Below, piece by piece: positions 7,526 to 14,192 of a DNA stretch of 25,917 bases. Where the stretch lies: assembly GCA_964462595.1 (NCBI GenBank), contig CAYWXM010000021.1:1-25917 (forward strand). The letters are read 5' to 3'. Numbering within the stretch: position 1 is the first letter of the stretch; each line of letters begins with the position of its first letter. Both the position numbers and the translations under genes were made by a program. The notes below the pieces were generated by a model. The model did not search any database, was not told the DNA's origin, and saw only the letters and a program-made list of their open reading frames with translations. Origin of the DNA: SURF-21 sp964462595 (GTDB lineage Bacteria; Actinomycetota; Geothermincolia; Geothermincolales; RBG-13-55-18).

Positions 7526-8872
7526 CTAATGCTCTGCCAACGACTCCATCTTCTCCTCCAGGCCGCTGGTGGCCGTGGTTTCCTTGAAGGTGCCTTCCCA
7601 GAGGCCCAGCGCAACGCCCAGCTCTTTATGTTCCTTAGCGTACTCTTGTACCGGGATTCCCTGCATGGTGGCGTCGATGGCCTGGCGGAAGGCCTTCGCT
7701 CCCGCCGTAGGCCCCATGGGATGGGCGTGTATGCCTCCCCCGGAGCCGATCATGATGTCGGACCCGATGTCCGCCACGGCGGCGGGGACCATGTCCGGGG
7801 TTATACCTCCCGAGGGCATGGGCATCATGGGCTTTATATTGTGCATGGGGTAATGCATCACGTCCGCGGTGTACACGAAGCGGTCCTTGAGGTAAGGGGC
7901 CTTTCCGTACGGTGCAGGGAAGACGACTGAGTCCGCTCCCGCCAGGCGGGGCAGCTTGCCCAATACCAGGTGGGAAGCGATGCCGGAGTAGGGAGATTCG
8001 TACAGCGCCCCGGCGCAGTCCATATGCGCCAGGATGGGCACGTTGATGTCCGGGTCCTCCGCCAGCGCCTGCAGGGCGGGCAGGCCCACCGCCAGGTAGT
8101 TGACCATGATGGCGTTGGCGCCCGCGTCCACCACTCGCTTGGCGGTCTCGAACATCTTGGGAAGGTTGTCGGAGATGTTCACCGTGTACAGGGTATGCTC
8201 CCCCATCTCCTCGTAAGCCCGCTTCTCCATGGCCATGTAGGCTTTCACCCGGTCCTCGCAGCGGTTGAAGGCCATGTCCGCGATGAGCTCGTCGTCCTTG
8301 ATGACGTCGCAGCCGCCCAGCGCCACCTCGTAGAAGAGCTTCTCCCCGACCTCGCAGGTATAACCGGTGCAGGGCTTGATCATGTTGTTGATGAGGGGGC
8401 GGCGCTCCTTCATGCCCAGCGCCTCGTATATCCCGTCGATGCCGAACTTGGGACCTCCGAAGCCGTCGGTGTACTGCTTGGGGAAATGCATATCGAGCAG
8501 CTTTATCTTTCCCCCCATGGAGATATTTCCCACCACCGCGGTGAGCAGCATGGGAATCTGGTGCTCTATGTTGCGGAAGGGGTAGGCTATCTGCACCACG
8601 TAAGTCCTCTCCTCCACTTCCTTGGGCACCTCGTACTCGAAGAAAGGCACCTCGTGGATCCCTATTACCTTGGCCACGTGCTTCGCCCTTACCTCCGGGG
8701 TCTCGCCGGGAACGGCGGTCCAGGTCCCCGTGGACTGCTCCACCGCCAGGAAAGGCGCCAGGTAGTACATGATCATGTCCCGAGGCAGGGCGGCATAATA
8801 GGTGGCGATGATGAAATCGTCGTAATCGATGCCCTCCGGGAGGGCTTTCGGTTGTGCTTCGTAATACAGCAT
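7526..8872 (-). CDS. Type IV RuBisCO-like protein (RLP)
   Basis: A 448-residue protein of RuBisCO large-subunit fold, closest by eye to MtnW/YkrW (for example AGADSVVFPAPYG, MVPAAVADIG and the region around ESPYSG). By eye alignment to spinach RuBisCO, Glu45, Thr50, Trp51 (EQSTGTWT), Asn116, Lys166, Lys192-Asp193-Asp194-Glu195, His283, Lys324, Ser354-Gly-Gly and Gly378-380 match active-site positions. Lys192 matches the carbamylated lysine. Three positions differ: Lys177 is Cys168, Arg295 is Met284 and His327 is Val317, so CO2 fixation is not expected. RLPs enolise, isomerise or decarboxylate phosphorylated ketoses. The ATG follows AGGAGG, and 24 bases separate it from the FGGY kinase upstream. 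A role in methionine salvage is possible, but no mtn genes are nearby. Confidence 0.93.
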   Translation of the reverse strand: MLYYEAQPKALPEGIDYDDFIIATYYAALPRDMIMYYLAPFLAVEQSTGTWTAVPGETPEVRAKHVAKVIGIHEVPFFEYEVPKEVEERTYVVQIAYPFRNIEHQIPMLLTAVVGNISMGGKIKLLDMHFPKQYTDGFGGPKFGIDGIYEALGMKERRPLINNMIKPCTGYTCEVGEKLFYEVALGGCDVIKDDELIADMAFNRCEDRVKAYMAMEKRAYEEMGEHTLYTVNISDNLPKMFETAKRVVDAGANAIMVNYLAVGLPALQALAEDPDINVPILAHMDCAGALYESPYSGIASHLVLGKLPRLAGADSVVFPAPYGKAPYLKDRFVYTADVMHYPMHNIKPMMPMPSGGITPDMVPAAVADIGSDIMIGSGGGIHAHPMGPTAGAKAFRQAIDATMQGIPVQEYAKEHKELGVALGLWEGTFKETTATSGLEEKMESLAEH

Positions 8873-8896
8873 TTCTCTCTCCTCCTTTACTAAGGT

Positions 8897-10456
8897 CTAT
8901 GACTTGCAGGCTTGTTCCGGCGCGTTCAGCCTGCGGCACGCCCCGGTGAGGTTTCCGTACAGGCTGCGGAACACATGGTAAAGTTCGTCGTACTCGGTGC
9001 AGCACTCCGGGTCGGGCTCGAATGTCTTGCGCACCTTGATGACCTTCTTGAGCTCCCGGTAGCTGCCGTATTCCTTCAAGGCCACCGCCACCGCCAGGGC
9101 GCAGCCCATAGCCCCCGCCTCCTGGGGGGTCTGTACCGCCTCCACCCTGCGCCGCGTGACGTCGGCCAGTATCTGCATCCACACGTCCGAGCGGGCTCCT
9201 CCGCCTATGGCGCGCAGGGTCTTGCATGCGAACCCCGCCTTGCCCACGGCGTCCACCAGCCAGCGGCAGTTGAAAGCCACCCCCTCGTAGATGGCCCGCA
9301 GCATATGCTCGCGCTCGTGTTCGAGAGACAGGTTCACGAAAGCGGCGCGCAGGGTGGTGTCGGTGATGGGGGCGCGTTCGCCGAACATCCAGGGGGTGAA
9401 TAGCAACCGCTTCGATCCCACTTCAACCTTTTCCACCACCTCGTCGAGGATGGGGAAGATGGCCATTTCGCCGCCCGCCTGCCGTGCCCTCTTCAGCTCC
9501 TCGGCGGTGGCAAAGTTATCCGCGAACCATTTCAGGCAAGCCCCGGCCGTCTCCGTCTCGCCGATCATGATGAACATCTCGGGATCCGCAGAGACCACGG
9601 AGGCGATGCCGTTCCTGCCCAGGTTCTTGACCTTGGAAGTGGAGATGACCAGCCACCCCGAGGTGCCGAGGTATACGTGCGCGTCGCCGTCTTCCAGGGC
9701 CCCGGAGCCCGTCGCCGCCGCGGGTATATCGCCCATCCCCCCGATCACCGGCGTTCCGGGTTCCAGCCCCGTCTCTTTTGCCGCCTCCTTGGTCATCAGG
9801 CCCACTACCTCGATCGAGCTCTTGACGTCGGGCATCTTATCCAGGGGAATCCCCAGCAGCTTCGCGAAGAGGGGATCCCATTGGCGGGTCTTGTTCTTGA
9901 GCAGGCCGGTAACACCGGCGCCGGTATGGTCGATTATCATGTTGCCGGTGGACCTGAATACCAGGTAGCCGGTGACGTCCAGGATCTTGTGGGTATCCGC
10001 GAAGACCTGTGGTTCCTCGTCCTTGAGCCACATTATCTTGCAGATGACGTCCTTTCCCGACGGCACCACACCGGCCAGCGCCATGACCACCCTGGAGCCC
10101 CCCACGCGCCGCACCAGCCGCCTCGCCTGCTCGTCGGCGCGGTTGTCCATCCATATTATGGCAGGACGCAGCGGGTTCCCCGAGGCATCGACCGGGAGCA
10201 CGCCCAGCATCTGGCCGGCGAATCCGGTCCCGATGATCTGTTTCGGGTTGATGCCGCTCTCTTTGATTGCGCGCTGCGTGCTCACGCACACCGCGTTCCA
10301 CCAGTCGCGCGGGTCCTGTTCGGCCCAGTGCGGCCGGGGATATGATATGGCATATGGTTCGAAGCTGGATGTGACGATGTTGCCGGCAAGGTCGGTGAGG
10401 ACGGCCTTGCTCCCCCCCGTCCCTACGTCATGGCTGACGATGAATCTTTCGCCCAT
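8897..10456 (-). CDS. FGGY-family carbohydrate kinase (xylulokinase-like)
   Basis: A 519-residue ATP-dependent sugar or polyol kinase. The N-terminal phosphate loop is DVGTGGSKAVLTD (10-22). The catalytic base should be Asp243 in GGMGDIPAAATGSG. The C-terminal FGGY domain has FTPWMFGERAPITD, AIYEGVAFNCRWL and IGGGARSDVWMQILAD. Overall it is most like the xylulokinase branch, but the substrate pocket cannot be read with confidence. It lies between the oxidoreductase (95 bases upstream) and the RuBisCO-like gene (24 bases downstream), all on one strand. The simplest reading is that it makes the phosphorylated substrate of the RuBisCO-like protein. The ATG has AAAGGTG about eight bases upstream. 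Confidence 0.92.
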   Translation of the reverse strand: MGERFIVSHDVGTGGSKAVLTDLAGNIVTSSFEPYAISYPRPHWAEQDPRDWWNAVCVSTQRAIKESGINPKQIIGTGFAGQMLGVLPVDASGNPLRPAIIWMDNRADEQARRLVRRVGGSRVVMALAGVVPSGKDVICKIMWLKDEEPQVFADTHKILDVTGYLVFRSTGNMIIDHTGAGVTGLLKNKTRQWDPLFAKLLGIPLDKMPDVKSSIEVVGLMTKEAAKETGLEPGTPVIGGMGDIPAAATGSGALEDGDAHVYLGTSGWLVISTSKVKNLGRNGIASVVSADPEMFIMIGETETAGACLKWFADNFATAEELKRARQAGGEMAIFPILDEVVEKVEVGSKRLLFTPWMFGERAPITDTTLRAAFVNLSLEHEREHMLRAIYEGVAFNCRWLVDAVGKAGFACKTLRAIGGGARSDVWMQILADVTRRRVEAVQTPQEAGAMGCALAVAVALKEYGSYRELKKVIKVRKTFEPDPECCTEYDELYHVFRSLYGNLTGACRRLNAPEQACKS

Positions 10457-10485
10457 CGCTTAACACCTTTCCTTTCCTCTCGGGT

Positions 10486-10507
10486 ATGCTTTCCGGCTGA
10501 AAGGCAT
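10486..10507 (-). other. Intercistronic hairpin
   Basis: Between the oxidoreductase stop and the kinase start, ATGCTTTC and GAAAGGCAT pair around a five-base loop with one bulge. It could stabilise one part of the operon transcript. No T-run is present and function is not shown. Confidence 0.35.
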
Positions 10508-10551
10508 TTCACGCCGCCCGGCCATGCGCATAACGCCTCCGCCTCGACCTT

Positions 10552-11772
10552 TCAGAGCTTGAGGTCGATGACGTTGACCTTGCCATCCTTGTCGATCTGC
10601 TCGATGTAGATAGGAGCGCCCTCGCCCTTGCCGGAGGACTTGATGAGCTCCCCCGCCAGCTGGATCATGTCCATGGGGTTGACCGCCGCCTCGGGCGGGA
10701 AGGTACCCTTGGGGGTGATCTTGCCCTGGCCCATCATGATGGCGCCCATGGCGGCGGGGATTCCCGTGCCCTCGCCCATGCCCATGCCGCTGGAGGACAT
10801 CTGGAAGACGAAGGTGGAGGGTTCCCCGTCCTTTTCCCCCTTTACCACGATCTTCAGGCAGCCGCGCGCGAAATCGATGCCCGCCTTCTCGAGCAGGCCG
10901 TCGCGGCGGGAGATGACGAAAGCCACTGCGAACTCGCGCGGTATGACCGTCTGCCCCTGCACCTCCAGGGGCTCGTCCGAGGTCAGGCCCAGCCTCACCA
11001 TTTCCTTGATGAGGTTGGCGTATTCCACGGGGATGACCAGCCCTAGGTTGGTCACGCGCTTCACTCCCTTGATGTACTTGGGCAGGGTGATGGTCTCGGG
11101 ATGGGGATAGGCGTAAACGGGGTAGGTGCCCACGTTGCGGAATTCCGTCTCCTCCTCCAGGGCCTTGCCGCTCTCCTCGAACAGCCTCACCGTCTTATAC
11201 TCCCCGTCCAGGAACATGGGGATGTCGATCTCCATGGAATGGAAGCGGTGCTTGATCACCGCCGGGCCCTCCACGCCCTCGCCGCCGTGGGCGTGGTAGA
11301 TGTCCACCGCGTCCACCTTGTCCAGCAGGGTCTCCGCCGTGAACTTCACCAGCACGTTGGCCATGCCGGGGGAGCTGCCCATGCCGATGAGGGCCGAGAT
11401 GCCGGCGTCTTTCGCCTTTCCGTCCATATCCAGCATGATCTCGGTGGCGTCCATGTCGTCGCAGATGTCCACGTAATTGATACCCGCGGCGATGGCCGCC
11501 CCCAGGATGACCGGACCGTACTTGTAGAAGGGACCCACGCAGTTGAGGATGACGTCGGCGCCGGAGACTGCTTCCCGCAGGCTATCAGGGTCGTCAGCGT
11601 TGAGCTCCACCGCCTTGACCTTGCCCTCGCCCAGCTCGGCCGATAGCTTGCGCGCCGCCTCGATATCCTTGTCCGCCACCACGTACTCGTCATAATAATC
11701 CGTTGCGGCGAGGTAACGCATAGCCGTGCTCCCCACCGCTCCGCACCCGCCTAGAACCACCAGTCTGGACAT
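10552..11772 (-). CDS. Saccharopine dehydrogenase-like NAD(P)-dependent oxidoreductase
   Basis: A 406-residue protein with a Rossmann start VVLGGCGAVGSTAM (5-18), an adenine-side VADKD (32-36), NCVGPFYKYG (77-86), YVDICDDMD (100-108) and IGMGSSPGMANVL (129-141). These are the marks of the saccharopine dehydrogenase / carboxynorspermidine synthase family. In the family such enzymes reduce or oxidise a C-N bond using NAD(P). The protein lacks a clear lysine-pathway neighbour. It is the first structural gene after the TetR regulator and is followed by the sugar kinase and the RuBisCO-like protein, so it may act on a keto, amino or hydroxy acid linked to that route. The ATG follows AGGAGGT with five bases between. 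Confidence 0.88.
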   Translation of the reverse strand: MSRLVVLGGCGAVGSTAMRYLAATDYYDEYVVADKDIEAARKLSAELGEGKVKAVELNADDPDSLREAVSGADVILNCVGPFYKYGPVILGAAIAAGINYVDICDDMDATEIMLDMDGKAKDAGISALIGMGSSPGMANVLVKFTAETLLDKVDAVDIYHAHGGEGVEGPAVIKHRFHSMEIDIPMFLDGEYKTVRLFEESGKALEEETEFRNVGTYPVYAYPHPETITLPKYIKGVKRVTNLGLVIPVEYANLIKEMVRLGLTSDEPLEVQGQTVIPREFAVAFVISRRDGLLEKAGIDFARGCLKIVVKGEKDGEPSTFVFQMSSSGMGMGEGTGIPAAMGAIMMGQGKITPKGTFPPEAAVNPMDMIQLAGELIKSSGKGEGAPIYIEQIDKDGKVNVIDLKL

Positions 11773-11973
11773 CTCAAACCTCCTATAACTTTCCGAAAAA
11801 AAACGGGCTTACGATATCGCTCTCTATTCCAGCCGCTCCAACAGCGGCGTGATTTGCGCATCCCTCCCGGCCATCGGCCCCACAGGCACCCCTGCCCGGC
11901 TTATCCCGCAATCTCTTTTCCGCGCCCTTCATATACTTTCCCGTAATGGCCGCAGCCCAAGCACGAACACTTT

Positions 11974-12615
11974 TTATTCCTTTCCCACGAGCCTGCCCGC
12001 GTTCTGCAGGACCAGCCCTGAGAGCTGCATGACCATCTGAATTGCCCTGCGCAGATCGAAGGAATCGGGGTCCTCCAGCCACTGGATCTCCAGACCCTCC
12101 ATCAGCCCCAGCAGCATGCAGGCCAGGTAATATGAATCGAGTGGCGGCAGCAGGCCTTCCCCTATCCCCTGGGCTATGATCTCCTCGAGCTTCTCCTTGA
12201 TCTCGCTGCCGTTGCGGTGGAGCTTCTCCACGTATTCCGGTGAAAAAGCCTCGGCTTCCTCGGCGCGCATCTTCCAGGAGAGCTTGGTATAGTCGCGGTG
12301 GCGGTAATGCAGTTCGGTCACCTGATTTCCCAACCACAACAGCTTTTCCATGGCGCTGCCGTCTCTCTCCGCCGCCTCCCTCACAAGCTCCACGAACTCG
12401 CGGTGCGATTCCTCGACCAGGGCGAAATAGAGATCTTCCTTGGATTTCCAGTACCAGTAGAGGGTTCCCTTGCCGAAGCCCGCTTCCATGGCGACCTCCG
12501 ACATGGTCGTCTTGTGATATCCCTTGGCGGAAAAGAGTTTGAGGGCCGCCTGCTTGAAGGCCGCCTCCCGCTCGTCCTTGGCCGGGTTCTTCCTTATCCC
12601 CAACGACTTGGCCAT
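11974..12615 (-). CDS. TetR/AcrR family transcriptional regulator
   Basis: A 213-residue repressor-type protein. The helix-turn-helix is at about 37-63 (TTMSEVAMEAGFGKGTLYWYW, then KSKEDLY), typical of TetR. The C-terminal helical domain is a ligand pocket of unknown specificity. It lies 201 bases upstream of the oxidoreductase on the same strand and begins the RuBisCO-like operon. A promoter and a palindromic operator lie directly before it, so it most likely represses itself and perhaps the whole operon. The ATG has AAAGGTG (plus strand 12621-12626 region) as ribosome site. No good promoter is seen between it and the next gene. Confidence 0.93.
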   Translation of the reverse strand: MAKSLGIRKNPAKDEREAAFKQAALKLFSAKGYHKTTMSEVAMEAGFGKGTLYWYWKSKEDLYFALVEESHREFVELVREAAERDGSAMEKLLWLGNQVTELHYRHRDYTKLSWKMRAEEAEAFSPEYVEKLHRNGSEIKEKLEEIIAQGIGEGLLPPLDSYYLACMLLGLMEGLEIQWLEDPDSFDLRRAIQMVMQLSGLVLQNAGRLVGKE

Positions 12616-12629
12616 GCCGCACCTTTCTT

Positions 12630-12647
12630 AGACCGACCGGTTAGTCT
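12630..12647. promoter_or_regulatory. TetR-type palindromic operator
   Basis: AGACCGACCGGTTAGTCT is an 18-base imperfect palindrome centred on ACCGGT, with outer AGAC and GTCT arms. Two symmetric pairs mismatch. Its form is the GACCGACCGGT type seen at many TetR-family targets. It lies immediately downstream of the -10 box of the regulator's promoter and covers the expected transcription start, a repressing position. Confidence 0.75.
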
Positions 12648-12648
12648 T

Positions 12649-12678
12649 AGTATATTACCGGTTTTCCGTCTCCGTCAA
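12649..12678 (-). promoter_or_regulatory. Promoter of the tetR-led operon
   Basis: Reading the minus strand, TTGACG (12678-12673), an 18-base spacer and TATACT (12654-12649) form a near-consensus sigma-70 promoter. The operator at 12630-12647 follows directly, and the tetR ATG lies 34 bases further on. Confidence 0.72.
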
Positions 12679-12856
12679 GCTCCCGGTTTAATACCTCGTG
12701 GACAAGCTAAGAACTACGGGCTCCCCTCCGCTTTCTGATACTCTCGCGATGCTTCTGGCGTCCTTATCATGCCAGCGCCGCAGCATCCATCGCACGAGAG
12801 CTTCTGCAAGGTCCCGGGCGGCAAATCTTTTCACGTCAAGGCAAAAGAGGGTATCT
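12679..12856. other. Intergenic stretch, nothing recognised
   Basis: Between the tetR promoter and the repeat array there is no credible gene, hairpin or promoter that I can support. Confidence 0.5.
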
Positions 12857-13398
12857 GTCCGAAGCGCGTGCGGGCATAAGGGTGGCTAATTGTTTGAAAT
12901 CACGCCCGGTTGTCGCCTATACAAAAAACTCTTCCCGAGAACCGGGGGTCGGTCCGAAGCGCGTCCGTGCATAAGGGTGGCTAATTGGTTGAAATCACAC
13001 CCGGGTCGGTCCGAAGCGCGTCCGGGCATATAAGCGCTTAAAGAGAAGAGACCGCGCCCGGGTGTCGCCTATACAAAAAACGCTTCCCGAGAACCGGGGG
13101 TCGATCCGAAGCGCGCCCGTGCATAAGGGTGGCTAATTGGTTGAAATCACGCCCGGGTGTCGCCTATATAAAAACACTTCCCAAGACCCGGTAACGGTTA
13201 TGGGTGCTCCGTCTGCGCTGCCCCAAGCCCGAGAACTACCGGGTCGGTCGCAGCGCGTCCGGGCATAGAAGCGCTTAAATAGAAGATATAACGCCCGGGT
13301 GTCGCCTATATAAAAACACTTCCCAAGACCCGGTAACGGTTATGGGTACTCCGTCTGCGCTGCCCCAAGCCCGAGAACTACCGGGTCGGTCGCAGCGA
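12857..13398. repeat. Modular tandem repeat array, left cluster
   Basis: Units begin with (G/A)TCCGAAGCG or GTCGCAGCG at 12857, 12952, 13009, 13104, 13247 and 13389, giving steps of 95, 57, 95, 143 and 142 bases. A full unit holds CCGGGCATA, a block of about 24 bases, CGCCCGGGTGTCGCCTATA, an A-run, then CTTCCCGAGAACCGGGGGTCG. CCGGGC and GCCCGG can pair, leaving the 24-base block in the loop. That block comes in two unrelated classes: AGGGTGGCTAATTGGTTGAA and AGCGCTTAAAGAGAAGA. The second unit is shortened, while the fourth and fifth carry an extra 47-base insert. No coding frame or CRISPR-like spacing is seen. Confidence 0.88.
13149..13397. repeat. 107-base direct repeat pair, 142-base period
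   Basis: Bases 13149-13255 and 13291-13397 are identical except for one change (G13206 against A13348). They start at ACGCCCGGGTGTCGCC and end at GGTCGGTCGCAGCG. The near identity implies a recent duplication or ongoing conversion within the array. Confidence 0.9.
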
Positions 13399-13529
13399 GC
13401 GCGCAAGTAATAGTTGCTTCTTATAGTGAGGCGGCAAGCGCAGCCGAGCGAGGCCGTTACCCGGAGGCTCGGGCCTCTAAAGCACCATGAGCGAGGAACG
13501 TTACCCCCGGTCTCGGGAACAATAACTGC
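13399..13529. repeat. Right border of left repeat cluster
   Basis: This stretch holds GTTACCCGGAGGCTCGGGCC and, at 13501-13522, TTACCCCCGGTCTCGGGAAC. Both recur, slightly changed, at 18540-18590 in the second cluster. ACCCCCGGTCTCGGGAA is the inverted form of the TTCCCGAGAACCGGGGGT motif inside each unit. It ends eight bases before the flavoprotein stop codon. Confidence 0.65.
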
Positions 13530-14192
13530 TTATTGCATGCCGGAGGTCCCGGCCTTGAGGATGCGTGCCAGCTCCACGGCGCGCGAGACGGTGGATACGG
13601 CGCTGGCCACCCCGAGTCCATCTCGCAGCACCAGCAGCTTATCGTCCCCTTCTCGCCCCCCCGCGCCATCCAGGGAGGAGAAGGCGAAACCTCCCTGCAG
13701 GCCCAGGTCGGGAGAAGCGATCACCATGTTCACGGTATAGAAAAACTGGTTCATGGTCATCAAGGCCATCTCCAGGCCCGCCATGCGGAACCAGGCCACG
13801 GCGATGGAGCCCCCCACCTTGTTGCGCAGCATCCCGGCGCTGACGTTGCCGTGAACGTATGGGCGCAGGCGATCGATGAAGGCGGCAAGATGCCCCGAAA
13901 GGCGCCCGAAATAAACCGGGCTGGAAAAGAGTATTGCGTCCGCGGCCTCGATGCGTTGGTATATGTCGCTCATGCCATCGTCCTGCGAGCATCTGCGAGT
14001 CCCCTTCTGCTTGCGCAGACACCAGTTACAATGCACGCAGTCCCTCACGCCGGCATCGGCCAGGGTGATGATCTCGCTGCTTACGCCCGCCACACCGTCC
14101 TGGCTGCGCAGGGCCTCGCGCAGCAGGGCCTCGGCGTTACCGCCCAGGACCGGACTCCCGCATATCCCGAGTATCCTAACCTCCGGGGTCAA
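13530..14192 (-). CDS. NADPH-dependent FMN reductase / iron-sulfur flavoprotein family
   Basis: A 220-residue flavodoxin-fold protein. The FMN phosphate loop is GSPVLGGNAEALL (12-24), and SPVYFG (91-96) is the second flavin contact. Between them Cys52, Cys55, Cys58 and Cys68 (C-x2-C-x2-C-x9-C) match the compact 4Fe-4S site of archaeal and clostridial iron-sulfur flavoproteins, with a slightly wider last gap. It should carry electrons from ferredoxin or NAD(P)H to an unknown acceptor. The TTG start at 14192 is chosen because it overlaps the kinase stop (TTGA) and follows a run of G; the frame continues upstream, but only as a shadow of the kinase gene. Its stop abuts the left repeat cluster. 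Confidence 0.87.
   Translation of the reverse strand: MTPEVRILGICGSPVLGGNAEALLREALRSQDGVAGVSSEIITLADAGVRDCVHCNWCLRKQKGTRRCSQDDGMSDIYQRIEAADAILFSSPVYFGRLSGHLAAFIDRLRPYVHGNVSAGMLRNKVGGSIAVAWFRMAGLEMALMTMNQFFYTVNMVIASPDLGLQGGFAFSSLDGAGGREGDDKLLVLRDGLGVASAVSTVSRAVELARILKAGTSGMQ

Noticed and set aside
7526..8872. True CO2-fixing RuBisCO (form I-III)
   Set aside because: Positions K177, R295 and H327 are Cys, Met and Val, and no phosphoribulokinase or AMP phosphorylase is nearby.
12857..13398. CRISPR array
   Set aside because: Units are 57-143 bases, loop blocks recur instead of being unique, and no cas genes are present.
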